This document shows positions 7,150-17,161 of a DNA stretch of 64,000 nucleotides, piece by piece. The position numbers were made by a program, and so were the translations under genes. The stretch spans positions 1 through 64,000 of the forward strand of contig LFJO01000003.1 of NCBI GenBank assembly GCA_001038565.1, read 5' to 3'. The notes beneath the pieces are model-generated. The model was not told the origin of the DNA. It did not search any database and worked only from the letters and a program-made list of their open reading frames with translations. The DNA is from Alkalihalobacillus pseudalcaliphilus (GTDB lineage: Bacteria; Bacillota; Bacilli; Bacillales; Bacillaceae_D). The first letter of the stretch is position 1; every line of letters begins with the position of its first letter.

Positions 7150-8806
7150 CGATTCCATCTCCTTCATTTGAAGTATGTTCTTCTATCGTTTGATTCATAA
7201 TTTCAGCAAGGTGTTCAAACTTAATTTCCATTTCGCGTTGGGAGTCAGAATTTGATAGTGCCTCTTGAATATAGTCTTCGATTTTAGGTAAATCCATCTT
7301 CGTTAATATATCGTCTAGCTCACCAATCACACTCTCAAATAAGTGTATTTTCTCATATAATAATGAAAGAATGTTTTGCTCGACGGTGTCATTGACGGCG
7401 AAATTATAAATATGAACATCTTTTTGTTGACCTAAGCGATGAATACGTCCAATCCTTTGTTCAATCCGCATCGGATTCCAAGGAAGGTCATAATTGATGA
7501 TATGACTACAAAACTGTAGGTTAATACCTTCTCCACCGGCCTCGGTAGCAATTAAGACTTGAGCGTGATTTTGAAATAGTTGACGCATCCAATCTTTTTT
7601 ACCTCTTTTAAATCCGCCTCGAAAAGGTACCGAACTAATTCCATGCTGTTTCAGGAACCATTGTAAGTATAGCTGTGTAGCCCGATACTCTGTGAATATA
7701 ATCACTTTATCGTCAATAGATTGAATGAGCTCTAGGGCTTTTTCAGCTTTTGCATGATGGTCGATAGTCGAAACTTTTTCAAGGAGCTCAAGAACAAAGG
7801 GAGCAGGTGTATAATCTTCTGTTGGCTTAGCCATTTTACTAAGAGTCATATAAGCAGCTTCTCGACTCGAACATAGCTCTCTTTGTAAGGTTAATACAGA
7901 AAAATGATTGGCTGTGCCTTTAAGCTGAACTAATTCTTCGTAGAAGTCTCTTTCCGATTGGCTAAACTCAATTGGGATCGTCTTGACAATACGTTTTGTC
8001 CATTGAATGCCCGTATCCTCTCGGCGATTTCTTACCATAACCTTATTGACTAACTCTCGTAAACGCTCTTCATTTTTAGGAGAGCGTTTGTTTGAACGGA
8101 ACTCCTTTTCGAAGCTTGTCATATCGCCTAAATGTCCAGGTTTCAATAACGAAACAAGATTAAAAATTTCCTCTAATTTATTTTGTACAGGGGTAGCTGT
8201 TAATAACAAACAAAATTTCTTCTTCAAGTGTTTGATAAATTCGTAGTTTTTGGTATGTGGATTCTTTAACTTATGGGCTTCATCAATAATAATCAGATCG
8301 TAGTTTTGATTCATGACAATATCGCGATGCGGTTGTCTCTTAGCTGTATCAATGGACGCAACAACCACATCATACTGCTCCCAAACATAGGCTTTCTTTT
8401 GAGCCATGGCAGGAATATAAAATTTTGTATTTAGCTCAAAAGCCCATTGTGAAACAAGTGAGGCTGGTACAAGAATGAGAGCTTTTTTAACCAAACCTCG
8501 AATCATATATTCTTTTAAAATGAGCCCGGCCTCAATGGTTTTACCTAATCCAACTTCATCAGCTAAAATCGCTTTACCATTCATATTTTCAATGACCGTG
8601 TGGGCAACTTCAACCTGATGGGGATAGGGTTCCAATTCAGGTAAATAACGAGGAGCCATTAAACCCTTGAAATTAGGTATAGCTTGATGTTGTTCAGCTT
8701 CAAAAGCAAGTCGGAATTGTTCGATATTACACCAAGGCCCATCTTGGTGAATTTTATTTAAAAAATGATCTTTCCAATCATAATCAAAGCGAATATCAAT
8801 ATGCAT
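7127..8806 (-). CDS. yqhH: SNF2-family DEAD/DEAH helicase (YqhH)
   Basis: A 559-residue SF2 ATPase of the SNF2/RapA type. Seen in order: motif I DEVGLGKTIEAGL, motif II IIDEAHKLKN, motif III LLLTATP, then the C-terminal lobe with VIIFTEYRATQ, ATEAGGEGINLQ and RIGRIHRLGQQ (motif VI). RapA-like proteins recycle RNA polymerase; the exact job of YqhH is not established. ATG 8806 is chosen because AAAGGAG lies 8 nt upstream; a TTG at 8824 would start inside that site. Confidence 0.9.
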   Translation of the reverse strand: MHIDIRFDYDWKDHFLNKIHQDGPWCNIEQFRLAFEAEQHQAIPNFKGLMAPRYLPELEPYPHQVEVAHTVIENMNGKAILADEVGLGKTIEAGLILKEYMIRGLVKKALILVPASLVSQWAFELNTKFYIPAMAQKKAYVWEQYDVVVASIDTAKRQPHRDIVMNQNYDLIIIDEAHKLKNPHTKNYEFIKHLKKKFCLLLTATPVQNKLEEIFNLVSLLKPGHLGDMTSFEKEFRSNKRSPKNEERLRELVNKVMVRNRREDTGIQWTKRIVKTIPIEFSQSERDFYEELVQLKGTANHFSVLTLQRELCSSREAAYMTLSKMAKPTEDYTPAPFVLELLEKVSTIDHHAKAEKALELIQSIDDKVIIFTEYRATQLYLQWFLKQHGISSVPFRGGFKRGKKDWMRQLFQNHAQVLIATEAGGEGINLQFCSHIINYDLPWNPMRIEQRIGRIHRLGQQKDVHIYNFAVNDTVEQNILSLLYEKIHLFESVIGELDDILTKMDLPKIEDYIQEALSNSDSQREMEIKFEHLAEIMNQTIEEHTSNEGDGIDAAAKSS

Positions 8807-9070
8807 AAATATAACTCCTTTCAAAATAAAAAAACTTGCGTAAAATTAGAGGTATTGGTACGATATATGTATCAATCGAATGACTTTTTTTACATAAACA
8901 CGAACATTAAATGCTATTTTAAGTCTCAATGTTTCGATTTTATTCAAATTCTATCTAGTTTCCTCTTAGTATGTACCAATTTATATATTTCATGCCACGT
9001 ATCGTCATGAAAGCAATTACATCGTCGAGATGATAGAATATTTTAAATGAATATGAGGCGGATGAAAATA
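8807..9070. other. AT-rich leader region between yqhH and the riboswitch
   Basis: AT-rich spacer that must contain the divergent promoters of yqhH-yqhG and of the gcv operon. No promoter hexamer pair stands out clearly. Confidence 0.45.
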
Positions 9071-9254
9071 AGGGGAGAGACTGCAAAGTGCAGCGCCGAA
9101 GGAGCAAGCTTTGAAACAAAGTGAATCTCTCAGGCAAAAAGACTTTTATTTGACGCAACTCTGGAGAGTGCTTAATGGAGATTAAGCCACCTACGAAGAC
9201 AATTTTCCGTTGCACGTATCGGAAAATGAAACTTTCTGGTACAAGGACAGGGAA
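9071..9254 (+). promoter_or_regulatory. glycine riboswitch, tandem aptamers, upstream of gcvT
   Basis: The first aptamer runs from GGGGAGAGAC through GCGCCGAAGGAGCAA and AATCTCTCAGGCAAAAAGAC to ACTCTGGAGAG. The second follows at about 9175-9250 with CACCTACGAAGACAA and AACTTTCTGGTACAAGGACAG. These are the conserved blocks of the two cooperating glycine aptamers. They precede a terminator and gcvT. In Bacillus glycine binding turns on the cleavage operon, which is expected here. Confidence 0.93.
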
Positions 9255-9289
9255 TACATCAGTTAGGTGTATTCTTCTGTCCTTTTTTT
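9243..9289 (+). terminator. riboswitch expression-platform terminator
   Basis: AAGGACAG with CTGTCCTT and GAATACA with TGTATTC form a long stem followed by T7. The 5' arm overlaps the end of aptamer 2, so glycine binding can compete with the hairpin. Confidence 0.88.
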
Positions 9290-9424
9290 GGCTCAATTAT
9301 TTAAAAGCCTATACTCCACACGACATGTTGCATGAATTTCGATTGATTCTGTGATGTATCATTTACTTTTTATCGTAAAATCAGTATTTTGAAGGGGAAA
9401 GCTCTAATTAAAAGGAGGAGACGT

Positions 9425-10525
9425 ATGTCGGAATTATTAAGAACACCTCTCTATGAAATTTATCGTGATTATGGTGCAAAAACGGTTGATTTCGGTGGCT
9501 GGGATTTACCTGTACAGTTTTCGTCAATTAAGGAAGAACACGAAGCGGTAAGAACACATGCTGGTTTATTTGATGTTTCCCATATGGGTGAAGTGCTAGT
9601 GGAAGGTCCACAAGCATTAGCTTATATTCAGTCGATTGTTACGAATGATGTTTCGCTTATTGAAGATGGACAAGCTCAATACACGGCAATGTGTTATGAA
9701 GATGGTGGCACAGTCGATGATTTGCTCGTTTACCGTAAAAGTGAGACCACTTATTTACTAGTCATTAATGCTTCTAACATTAACAAGGACTTAGAATGGA
9801 TGGAAAAGCACCTCATTGAGGGAGTTCAATTGTCTAATCTTTCTGACGAAATGTCACTGATCGCCTTACAAGGACCTGAGGCGGAGTCGATTTTACAGAA
9901 GGTGATTAATGAGGATCTTTCGGTATTGAAGCCGTTCAATTTCTATGAGCAAGTGCAGATTGCAAATGGTAGAGCCCTTATCTCTCGAACAGGATATACA
10001 GGTGAAGATGGCTTTGAAATCTATTGTGATAATACTTATGCAATTGCCATTTGGCAGTTATTATTAGAGCAAGGTGAAGAAAAAGGACTTATTCCGTGTG
10101 GTCTAGGTGCTCGAGATACACTTCGTTTTGAAGCTAGATTAGCTTTATATGGTCAAGAACTAACGAAGGATATCTCACCTTTAGAAGCGGGGATAGGATT
10201 TGCTGTAAAAGTCCAAAAGCAAGCAAACTTTGTTGGAAAAGAAGCGTTGCTTGAGCAAAAAGAGAACGGGTTAACTCGTAAACTTGTAGGAATTGAAATG
10301 ATAGACAAGGGCATTCCGCGTACTGGTTACGAAGTATTTGCTGGCGAAGAAGTAATTGGCTTTGTCACAACGGGTACTCAATCACCAACCTTGAAAAAAA
10401 ATGTAGGATTAGCGATTGTTGATATTAATTATGCCAAGCTCGATACAGAGATTGAGGTTCAAGTTAGAAAAAAACGTCTAAAAGCAAAAGTGGTTAAAAC
10501 CCCTTTCTATAGAAGAAGTAAATAA
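9425..10525 (+). CDS. gcvT: glycine cleavage system aminomethyltransferase (T protein)
   Basis: A 366-residue T protein: takes the aminomethyl group from lipoyl-H protein, transfers the methylene to tetrahydrofolate and releases ammonia. Family signatures [11 protein letters not shown] and [10 protein letters not shown] lie near the N terminus, with [15 protein letters not shown] and GLGARDTLR in the middle. ATG 9425 follows AAAAGGAGGAG; the longer frame from 9389 includes this site. First gene of gcvT-gcvPA-gcvPB under the glycine riboswitch. No gcvH is nearby. Confidence 0.95.
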   Translation: MSELLRTPLYEIYRDYGAKTVDFGGWDLPVQFSSIKEEHEAVRTHAGLFDVSHMGEVLVEGPQALAYIQSIVTNDVSLIEDGQAQYTAMCYEDGGTVDDLLVYRKSETTYLLVINASNINKDLEWMEKHLIEGVQLSNLSDEMSLIALQGPEAESILQKVINEDLSVLKPFNFYEQVQIANGRALISRTGYTGEDGFEIYCDNTYAIAIWQLLLEQGEEKGLIPCGLGARDTLRFEARLALYGQELTKDISPLEAGIGFAVKVQKQANFVGKEALLEQKENGLTRKLVGIEMIDKGIPRTGYEVFAGEEVIGFVTTGTQSPTLKKNVGLAIVDINYAKLDTEIEVQVRKKRLKAKVVKTPFYRRSK

Positions 10526-10539
10526 AAGGAGGCAATCCA

Positions 10540-11883
10540 ATGAATAATCGTTATTTACCAATGACTGAAACAGATAAGCAGGAAATGCTGGCTGCAATTG
10601 GTGTTGAATCTATTGATGAACTGTTCTCAGATATTCCAGAGGCTGTTCGCTTTAAAGGACAATTACAAGTTAAGGAAGCACTTAAAGAAACGGAGCTCGT
10701 CCATTATTTTAATCGCTTAGCCCAAAAGAACGTTTCTATTAAACAAAAACCTTCTTTCCTAGGTGCGGGTGTTTATGAGCATTATATCCCTTCTATTGTC
10801 GACCATGTGATTTCTCGTTCAGAATTTTATACGGCTTACACACCGTATCAGCCAGAGATTTCGCAAGGTGAGCTTCAAGCGATTTTTGAATTTCAGACAA
10901 TGATTTGTGAATTAACGGGAATGGATATTGCTAATTCTTCCATGTATGACGGACCTACAGCTTTAGCAGAAGCGGCTATGATGAGTGCAGGTCATACGAA
11001 AAATAAAACAATTTTAGTATCAAAGGCTGTTCATCCGGAAGCGAGAGCGGTTATTCAGACAAATGCCAAAGGGCAAAACCTTAAAGTAGTTGAAATTGAC
11101 GTGAAAGATGGGGTGACAGATTTAGCCCAATTAAAAGAGGCTTATAATGATGATACGGCATGTGTGGTCGTTCAATACCCGAACTTTTTCGGTCATATGG
11201 AACCGTTAGCCGATATTGAATCTATTGCTCATGAAAAGAAATCATTAATGGTCGTTTCAAGTAACCCATTAGCATTAGGTATCCTTAAGCCACCAGGTCA
11301 TTTTGGAGCTGATATTGTAGTAGGTGATGCTCAGCCATTTGGTATTGCAACACAGTTTGGTGGACCGCATTGTGGTTATTTTGCCGTGACGAAAAAATTA
11401 ATGCGTAAAGTACCTGGTCGTTTAGTTGGTCAAACAACTGATGATCAAGGTCGCCGTGGTTTTGTGTTAACACTACAAGCTCGTGAACAACATATACGTC
11501 GTGAAAAAGCGACATCAAATATTTGTTCAAATCAAGCATTAAATGCCCTAGCTGCCTCAGTAGCAATGACAGCCATCGGGAAACAAGGTGTCAAAGAAAT
11601 GGCGTACCAAAATATGCAAAAAGCGGCTTATGCTAAAAAGAAATTTAAAGAAGCTGGAATTGATATTGCTTTTGAACAGCCTGTCTTTAATGAGTTTATT
11701 CTTAAGTTAAAGTCACCAGTAGCCGAAGTGAACAAACAATTACTAGATAAAGGGTTTATTGGTGGTTATGATTTAAGTCAGTACTACCCAGAATTAGAAA
11801 ATAGTATGTTAGTCGCTGTGACTGAAATTCGTACAAAAGAAGAAATTGACCAATTTGTTAAAGAAGTGGGGGCGTTACAATGA
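10540..11883 (+). CDS. gcvPA: glycine dehydrogenase subunit 1 (P protein, N-terminal half)
   Basis: A 447-residue subunit, the N-terminal half of the PLP-dependent P protein, which decarboxylates glycine onto the H-protein lipoyl arm. Seen: [36 protein letters not shown] and [10 protein letters not shown]. The split into two subunits is usual in Firmicutes. AAAGGAGG precedes the ATG 14 nt after gcvT; the 3' end overlaps gcvPB by 4 nt. Confidence 0.95.
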   Translation: MNNRYLPMTETDKQEMLAAIGVESIDELFSDIPEAVRFKGQLQVKEALKETELVHYFNRLAQKNVSIKQKPSFLGAGVYEHYIPSIVDHVISRSEFYTAYTPYQPEISQGELQAIFEFQTMICELTGMDIANSSMYDGPTALAEAAMMSAGHTKNKTILVSKAVHPEARAVIQTNAKGQNLKVVEIDVKDGVTDLAQLKEAYNDDTACVVVQYPNFFGHMEPLADIESIAHEKKSLMVVSSNPLALGILKPPGHFGADIVVGDAQPFGIATQFGGPHCGYFAVTKKLMRKVPGRLVGQTTDDQGRRGFVLTLQAREQHIRREKATSNICSNQALNALAASVAMTAIGKQGVKEMAYQNMQKAAYAKKKFKEAGIDIAFEQPVFNEFILKLKSPVAEVNKQLLDKGFIGGYDLSQYYPELENSMLVAVTEIRTKEEIDQFVKEVGALQ

Positions 11884-13343
11884 GACAAGAAAAGGATCAG
11901 GCACTCATTTTTGAACTAAGTAAGCAAGAGCGAGTTGGACATAGCTTACCAGATTTGGACATCGATGAAATGAACCTTGATGAACTTTTGCCTGCTGAAT
12001 TTGTTCGCCAAGAGGACGCTGAATTACCAGAGGTTTCTGAATTACAAATTATGAGGCATTATACTGCTCTTTCGAAACGAAATCACGGTGTCGATAGTGG
12101 TTTCTATCCATTAGGTTCTTGTACGATGAAGTACAACCCTAAAATTAATGAAGATGTCGCTCGAATTGATGGCCTGGCGAATGTTCACCCTTATCAACCA
12201 GTTGACCAAGTTCAAGGCTCTTTAGAACTATTACATGAATTACAGACATCTTTAGCTGAAATTACTGGTATGGATGAGGTTACATTACAACCAGCCGCTG
12301 GTGCCCATGGTGAGTGGACGGGTTTAATGCTTATTCGTGCTTTCCATGAGAAAAACGGTGATTTCAAACGTACAAAAGTCATTGTACCTGATTCTGCACA
12401 TGGTACGAATCCTGCTTCAGCGACTGTTGCTGGTCTTGAATCCGTGACAGTTAATACAGATGAGAATGGTTTAGTTGATTTAGAACATTTACGTTCTGTA
12501 GTGGGAGAAGATACAGCGGCTCTCATGTTAACGAATCCAAATACATTGGGTCTTTTTGAATCTTATATTGTGGAAATGGCTGAGATTGTCCATGCAGCCG
12601 GAGGTAAGCTCTATTATGATGGTGCGAACTCCAATGCGATTTTAGGAATTTCTCGTCCAGGTGATATGGGCTTTGATGTGGTTCACTTGAATTTACACAA
12701 AACATTTACAGGTCCGCACGGCGGTGGTGGTCCAGGTTCTGGTCCAGTTGGCGTGAAAAAGGATTTAATACCATTCTTACCGACACCCATTATTGTCAAA
12801 ACAGAAAGTGGCTATGATTTAGATTATAATCGTCCTGAAACAATTGGCCGAGTGAAACCTTATTACGGAAATTATGGTATTAATGTGCGTGCTTATACGT
12901 ATATCCGTACGATGGGACCAGTTGGACTGAAACAAGTATCTGAATTTGCGGTGTTAAATGCGAACTACATGATGCGTCGCCTTGAGCCGCACTTTGATTT
13001 ACCATATACTCAACATTGTAAGCATGAATTTGTTTTATCTGGTCGCCGTCAAAAGAAATTAGGTGTACGTACGCTCGATATTGCAAAACGCTTACTTGAT
13101 TTCGGTTATCATCCACCAACGATATACTTCCCGCTTAATGTGGAAGAGTGTATGATGATTGAGCCGACAGAAACAGAATCAAAGGAAACGTTAGATGAGT
13201 TTATTGACGCTATGATTCAGATCGCCAAAGAAACAGAAGAAAACCCAGAGATCGTCCAAGAAGCACCCCATCACACGGTTATTGGCCGTTTAGATGAGAC
13301 GACGGCAGCTCGTAAACCAATTTTACGTTATCAAAAAGTTTAA
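11880..13343 (+). CDS. gcvPB: glycine dehydrogenase subunit 2 (P protein, C-terminal half)
   Basis: A 487-residue catalytic half of the P protein. The PLP lysine is in [28 protein letters not shown] and [10 protein letters not shown] are further hallmarks. It starts in a 4-nt ATGA overlap with gcvPA, as expected for subunits made in equal amounts. A strong terminator follows, ending the operon. Confidence 0.95.
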   Translation: MRQEKDQALIFELSKQERVGHSLPDLDIDEMNLDELLPAEFVRQEDAELPEVSELQIMRHYTALSKRNHGVDSGFYPLGSCTMKYNPKINEDVARIDGLANVHPYQPVDQVQGSLELLHELQTSLAEITGMDEVTLQPAAGAHGEWTGLMLIRAFHEKNGDFKRTKVIVPDSAHGTNPASATVAGLESVTVNTDENGLVDLEHLRSVVGEDTAALMLTNPNTLGLFESYIVEMAEIVHAAGGKLYYDGANSNAILGISRPGDMGFDVVHLNLHKTFTGPHGGGGPGSGPVGVKKDLIPFLPTPIIVKTESGYDLDYNRPETIGRVKPYYGNYGINVRAYTYIRTMGPVGLKQVSEFAVLNANYMMRRLEPHFDLPYTQHCKHEFVLSGRRQKKLGVRTLDIAKRLLDFGYHPPTIYFPLNVEECMMIEPTETESKETLDEFIDAMIQIAKETEENPEIVQEAPHHTVIGRLDETTAARKPILRYQKV

Positions 13344-13353
13344 TGGAAGAAAG

Positions 13354-13388
13354 GCTTAACATTGGTTACACCGATGTTAAGCTTTTTT
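13354..13388 (+). terminator. terminator of the gcv operon
   Basis: GCTTAACAT and ATGTTAAGC pair around an 11-nt loop, followed by T6. Confidence 0.9.
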
Positions 13389-13452
13389 GGTATAGTGAGA
13401 ATATCAACCATCAGAATCTTAAATCTGACCAAATTTAGGGGAGGGTTTTGAA

Positions 13453-14259
13453 GTGAGTGATTTGAATAGAGGGTACGGTTTAGACGAACATGGTTTTATT
13501 GTCAGTGATGTTTCGGTTGAGAAAATAGCTACTGAATATGAGGGATGTATTCGCAATACGATCAAGAACCTTCATTTGTTATTTCCAACAGGACTTCATA
13601 GCATTTATGTTTATGGGAGTGTCGCTAGAGGCGATGCCGTCGCTTTAAAGTCAGATTTAGATGTTTTAGTGATATTTCATCAACCATTGGACTATACACA
13701 AATTGCTCAGGTGAAAGAGCTTGGGAAAGAGCTCTCCAGTATTTATAAATCTCTTGTTCGTGACGTAGGTATTGCTGTCGTTCATTATGACTATGTAATC
13801 AACCCGAGTACATATTATGAACAAGCTTTTATCAGCGAGCTTTGTGTATGTGTAGATGGGATCGATATTCGTAAGCAGTTTGGTCCCTACAAGCTTACGG
13901 CAGACATTGCGATTCATTTTAATGGAGATATTGGCGAAGTTTACGAAAGAGCGATGAAACGATTCGAGCAGGCCAACTCGGAAGAACGCCCTTTGCTGAT
14001 TCAAAACTTCTCTCGTAAGCTCATACGTACTTTCTATTCAATGGTTATGGCAAGAGCCCAAATATGGACAACTAAACTACAGGAACAGGCTGAAGTATTT
14101 ATAAGCTTTTTTGGAAATAAAAAAGAGGTGGTCCAAATATTATTGAGATGGGTGGAGGAGCCAACAAGTGAGTGGGAGAAAGTAGAGCACTTATTTACTA
14201 ATGAAGTCCAATGGTTAGGGGAACATTTTGAAGATGAGGCACACGTAACCATTCGTTGA
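13453..14259 (+). CDS. nucleotidyltransferase domain protein
   Basis: A 268-residue protein with a Pol-beta-type nucleotidyltransferase core: YGSVARGDAV (Gly55-Ser56) and SDLDVLV (Asp68, Asp70), with a likely third acid at Asp104. The C-terminal half is helical with no second catalytic domain seen. The layout resembles aminoglycoside adenylyltransferase-like or MNT-type proteins, but the substrate cannot be told. GTG start behind GGGGAGGG. It is a single gene between the gcv operon and the convergent yqhL, with its own terminator. Confidence 0.75.
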   Translation: MSDLNRGYGLDEHGFIVSDVSVEKIATEYEGCIRNTIKNLHLLFPTGLHSIYVYGSVARGDAVALKSDLDVLVIFHQPLDYTQIAQVKELGKELSSIYKSLVRDVGIAVVHYDYVINPSTYYEQAFISELCVCVDGIDIRKQFGPYKLTADIAIHFNGDIGEVYERAMKRFEQANSEERPLLIQNFSRKLIRTFYSMVMARAQIWTTKLQEQAEVFISFFGNKKEVVQILLRWVEEPTSEWEKVEHLFTNEVQWLGEHFEDEAHVTIR

Positions 14260-14267
14260 AGAGAAAG

Positions 14268-14305
14268 GGACTGAACAAAAAGCCTTATGCTTTGGTTCAG
14301 TCCCG
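14268..14305. terminator. hairpin between convergent genes 13453 and yqhL
   Basis: GGGACTGAAC pairs with GGTTCAGTCCC, with further pairing of AAAGC/GCTTT. There is no long T tract, so terminator strength is uncertain. Confidence 0.7.
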
Positions 14306-14322
14306 TATTAAAGTGATAGTAA

Positions 14323-14712
14323 TTACTTCTTCTTAATCTTGCCATCCCACTTTTTAAAACCTTTATCAAGGTGATAAAGATCAGTCGCTTTATGCTTTTT
14401 CTTTAATACCTTTGCAGCTTGTCTACTTCTAGCTCCTGATTGGCAGTATAGGTAAATAGCTCTGTCAGGGCTCAGTTCATTTAGTCGTTGACTTAACTGT
14501 GATAACGGTATATTTCTCGCACCTAAAATATGACCGCCATTGTACTCACGAGGCTCACGAACATCTATTAATTGGGCTTTACGATACCCTTGTTTAAAAT
14601 CTTCTTGAGATAACGTCTTTAAGTACTTTGGTGTGTAAAAACGGCGAAATAAAATAAACCCAATTAAAACGACAAGTAAAACGATCCAAAAGTAATCTAA
14701 AAGGTAATTCAA
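14323..14712 (-). CDS. yqhL: rhodanese-like domain protein, membrane anchored (YqhL)
   Basis: About 129 residues: an N-terminal membrane helix (FWIVLLVVLIGFILF) followed by one rhodanese domain with QLIDVREPREYNGGHI and active-site loop YCQSGARSR, whose Cys can carry a persulfide sulfur. The substrate is unknown. TTG 14712 is proposed, with AAGGGAG 11 nt upstream; a GTG 12 nt earlier is possible, and a longer frame reaches 14775. Divergent from lipM, as in B. subtilis. Confidence 0.85.
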   Translation of the reverse strand: MNYLLDYFWIVLLVVLIGFILFRRFYTPKYLKTLSQEDFKQGYRKAQLIDVREPREYNGGHILGARNIPLSQLSQRLNELSPDRAIYLYCQSGARSRQAAKVLKKKHKATDLYHLDKGFKKWDGKIKKK

Positions 14713-14858
14713 AATAAGATACACTCCCTTAGGCAAATCATTCTTTCTAGTTAAATTATAAGCTTGAACGAACAATTTAGCAATAAGCTTTTAGCTTGGA
14801 AAGGAAGGGTGGCTTTGATAAACTAGAATAGACTTTGAGGAGAAAGAAGCGATGTAAT

Positions 14859-15692
14859 GTGAAGGAAACGTGGCGATTTATTGATTCAGGAAAGTGTTCA
14901 CCTAGTTTTAACATGGCATTAGATGAAGCGTTATTAGAATGGCATAGTGAGGGAAAGATACCTCCGACAATCCGATTTTATGGTTGGAATCCGGCAACTC
15001 TATCTATTGGTTATTTTCAAAAAGTTGAAAAAGAGATTAATATGGAAGCTGTCGAAAAATATGGCTATGGCTTTGTCAGACGACCTACAGGTGGTCGAGG
15101 GGTATTGCATGACCAAGAACTTACATATAGTGTGATTGTTTCAGAAGAGCATCCTAAAATGCCTGCCTCTGTTACGGAAGCGTATCGCGTTATTTCTGAA
15201 GGGATATTAGAAGGGTTTAAAAATGTCGGATTAGACGCTTATTTTGCAGTTCCTAAATCAGATGAAGAGAAATCAGCTTTAAAAAACCCCCGTTCTGCGG
15301 TTTGTTTTGATGCGCCCTCATGGTACGAACTAGTGGTCGAAGGCAGAAAAGTAGCAGGAAGTGCTCAAACTCGTCAAAAGGGTATTATTTTACAGCATGG
15401 TTCAATTATTATAGACTTCGAGGAAGACAAGCTTTTTGATTTGTTTAAATATTCGAGTGATAGATTAAGAGAAAGAATGCAAAGAAATTTTCGGAATAAA
15501 GCCGTCGCCATCAATGCTCTACGCGAGGAACCGTTATCAATTGAAGAAGCGGTGCGCGCTTTTAAAGAAGGGTTTGAAAAAGGCTTAGATATTAAATTAG
15601 AAGAATACCATCTAACGGCAGAAGAAGAAGCACATGTATGGAAAATAGCCAAGAACCGTTATGAAAAAGATGAATGGAACTTTAAAAAGTAA
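14859..15692 (+). CDS. lipM: octanoyl-[GcvH]:protein octanoyltransferase / LipM
   Basis: A 277-residue lipoate ligase-fold enzyme that moves octanoyl from acyl carrier protein to GcvH, the entry step of lipoate synthesis in Bacillus. Catalytic Cys149 is in [13 protein letters not shown], and [11 protein letters not shown] and GRKVAGSAQ are the other signatures. GTG 14859 gives a family-like N terminus ([10 protein letters not shown]); AGGAG is rather far upstream (about 16 nt), so TTG 14835 cannot be excluded. The product serves the lipoyl-dependent complexes encoded at 9.4 and 50-55 kb. Confidence 0.92.
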   Translation: MKETWRFIDSGKCSPSFNMALDEALLEWHSEGKIPPTIRFYGWNPATLSIGYFQKVEKEINMEAVEKYGYGFVRRPTGGRGVLHDQELTYSVIVSEEHPKMPASVTEAYRVISEGILEGFKNVGLDAYFAVPKSDEEKSALKNPRSAVCFDAPSWYELVVEGRKVAGSAQTRQKGIILQHGSIIIDFEEDKLFDLFKYSSDRLRERMQRNFRNKAVAINALREEPLSIEEAVRAFKEGFEKGLDIKLEEYHLTAEEEAHVWKIAKNRYEKDEWNFKK

Positions 15693-15725
15693 AGTTTGAG
15701 AAAAAGTCGAGTAAGGTGTCGTCGC

Positions 15726-15860
15726 AACATAGAGGGTGAAAGTAGTGCCGAGTGTTGTAGGAAAAGCCGGGAAGTAACAACATAGAGGGTGAAAGTAGTG
15801 CCGAGTGTTGTAGAGAAATCTGGGAAGTAACAACATAAAGAGTAAAAGTGGTGTTGATTC
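15726..15860 (+). repeat. 53-bp tandem repeat, 2.5 copies
   Basis: The unit CAACATAGAGGGTGAAAGTA...GGGAAGTAA starts at about 15726, 15779 and 15832; the third copy is cut short after GTGGTG. It abuts the left end of the dispersed element at 15859. No gene is supported in 15693-16140. Confidence 0.88.
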
Positions 15861-16113
15861 TTTAACTGGTGGTACTTCATTTAATTTGATTTTGTCTTTT
15901 TCATTTAAAAGAATAGTGTTGGATTGTTTTTTTGAACTAAAGAATTACTGTAACCCAGCGGGTGAGTCATGCGGTGACTCCCGCGGGACGTAGTGACGGG
16001 CTGAAATCCACTGGAGAAGCCAGTTCAGCGCCACCCCGAAGGACGTGAAGCATGATTTTCGGTAGCGATAGTTGGGTGCCTCATATGAGTATCAGCATCA
16101 ACTTCCATATAAA
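15859..16113 (+). repeat. dispersed intergenic element, copy 1 (255 bp)
   Basis: Starts TCTTTAACTGGTGG and ends AACTTCCATATAAAA. The core includes CCAGCGGGTGAGTCATGCGG, ACTCCCGCGGGACG and GCATGATTTTCGGTAGCGAT. Related copies lie at 22.87, 56.95 and 58.11 kb. It contains inverted repeats (CACTGGAGAAGCCAGT) and no ORF. Confidence 0.88.
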
Positions 16114-16137
16114 AAAGCCGCAAAAGCGGCTTTTTTA
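16111..16137 (-). terminator. terminator of the D-amino acid aminotransferase gene
   Basis: AAAAAAGCCGC and GCGGCTTTTTT pair around AAAA; on the minus strand it ends in T6 just after the dat stop codon. Confidence 0.9.
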
Positions 16138-16140
16138 TCA

Positions 16141-16971
16141 TTACTTCTCTTTTTCAAAAGCTTCCTGTAGCTGTCTCGTAATCGGGCCAACTTCAAGTGT
16201 TACTTCTACTTGCCCTTGAAACGACTTAATCGGCGTAACTTCTGAAGTAGTACTTGTAATAAAAGCTTCATCCGCATGCTCAATTACATCTTTAGGGAAA
16301 GCTTCTTCAAAGACTTCATAACCAAGCTCTTTGGCCAATCCAATGACGACTTGTCGAGTAATCCCATTCAAAATTAAATTCGTTGCGGGATGAGTATAGA
16401 GTATACGATCCTTGATAAGAAATAAATTCGAAGATGAACCTTCTGTCACGATCCCATTACGATGTTGGATGGCTTCGTGACAATCATGATCTGCCGCTTC
16501 TCGCTTAGCTAATACATTACCTAATAGGTTAATCGTCTTAATATCACAACGTAACCAGCGAATATCATCAGTTACCCAGACATCTATCCCATTTTGCTGA
16601 AGTTCAACCTTGGAAGGCATTTCTTGTGTGTATCCCGTAATCACCGCTTTTTCGTTTCGGCTATATAAATGGTTACGCGGACTAATGCCTCGTGTCATTT
16701 GAACATAGATAATGCCATCTTGAAGCGCATTTTTCTTTACAAGCTCCATCAGCAATTCCTCTAATTTCGATAGAGACAACGTTAAGACCATATCTAATTT
16801 CTTGGCACTTTCTTCAAAACGTTTTACGTGCATATCCATCGTAAACGGCTTTCCGTTATAAACACGAATCACTTCATAAATACCATCGCCAAAGTGATAA
16901 CCGCGATCATTTCTGTCAATTTTTGCTTGGTCTGCTACAATGATGTGTCCATTATCAATTACATATTCCAT
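16141..16971 (-). CDS. dat: D-amino acid aminotransferase
   Basis: A 276-residue PLP class IV aminotransferase that interconverts D-alanine and D-glutamate with their keto acids, feeding peptidoglycan precursors. With the start at 16971 the PLP lysine is Lys145 (CDIKTINLLGN), the numbering of the known Bacillus enzyme. DNDRGYHFGDGIYEV-like sequence (residues 21-34) and TEGSSSNLF are further signatures. ATG 16971 has GGAGG 8 nt upstream; the ATG 6 nt earlier is too close to it. Confidence 0.92.
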   Translation of the reverse strand: MEYVIDNGHIIVADQAKIDRNDRGYHFGDGIYEVIRVYNGKPFTMDMHVKRFEESAKKLDMVLTLSLSKLEELLMELVKKNALQDGIIYVQMTRGISPRNHLYSRNEKAVITGYTQEMPSKVELQQNGIDVWVTDDIRWLRCDIKTINLLGNVLAKREAADHDCHEAIQHRNGIVTEGSSSNLFLIKDRILYTHPATNLILNGITRQVVIGLAKELGYEVFEEAFPKDVIEHADEAFITSTTSEVTPIKSFQGQVEVTLEVGPITRQLQEAFEKEK

Positions 16972-17161
16972 TTTCATTACCTCCAAATCAATCTTCCACA
17001 TAATCAGAACATTCCCTATATGAAATGTCAAATGATATTGCTTATTTATACGTAAGATCTCCAGAAAAGAGTCTACCCTCATAGGAAACTTGACACAGAC
17101 TATTTTAACATGAAAAAAATAATTTGGTGCATTCTAACTAATAGATAGGAGTGAGTCAAAT

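Noticed and set aside
13666-14369. Minus-strand frames opposite the nucleotidyltransferase gene
   Set aside because: They are out-of-frame shadows; the plus-strand gene has a catalytic motif, start signal and terminator.
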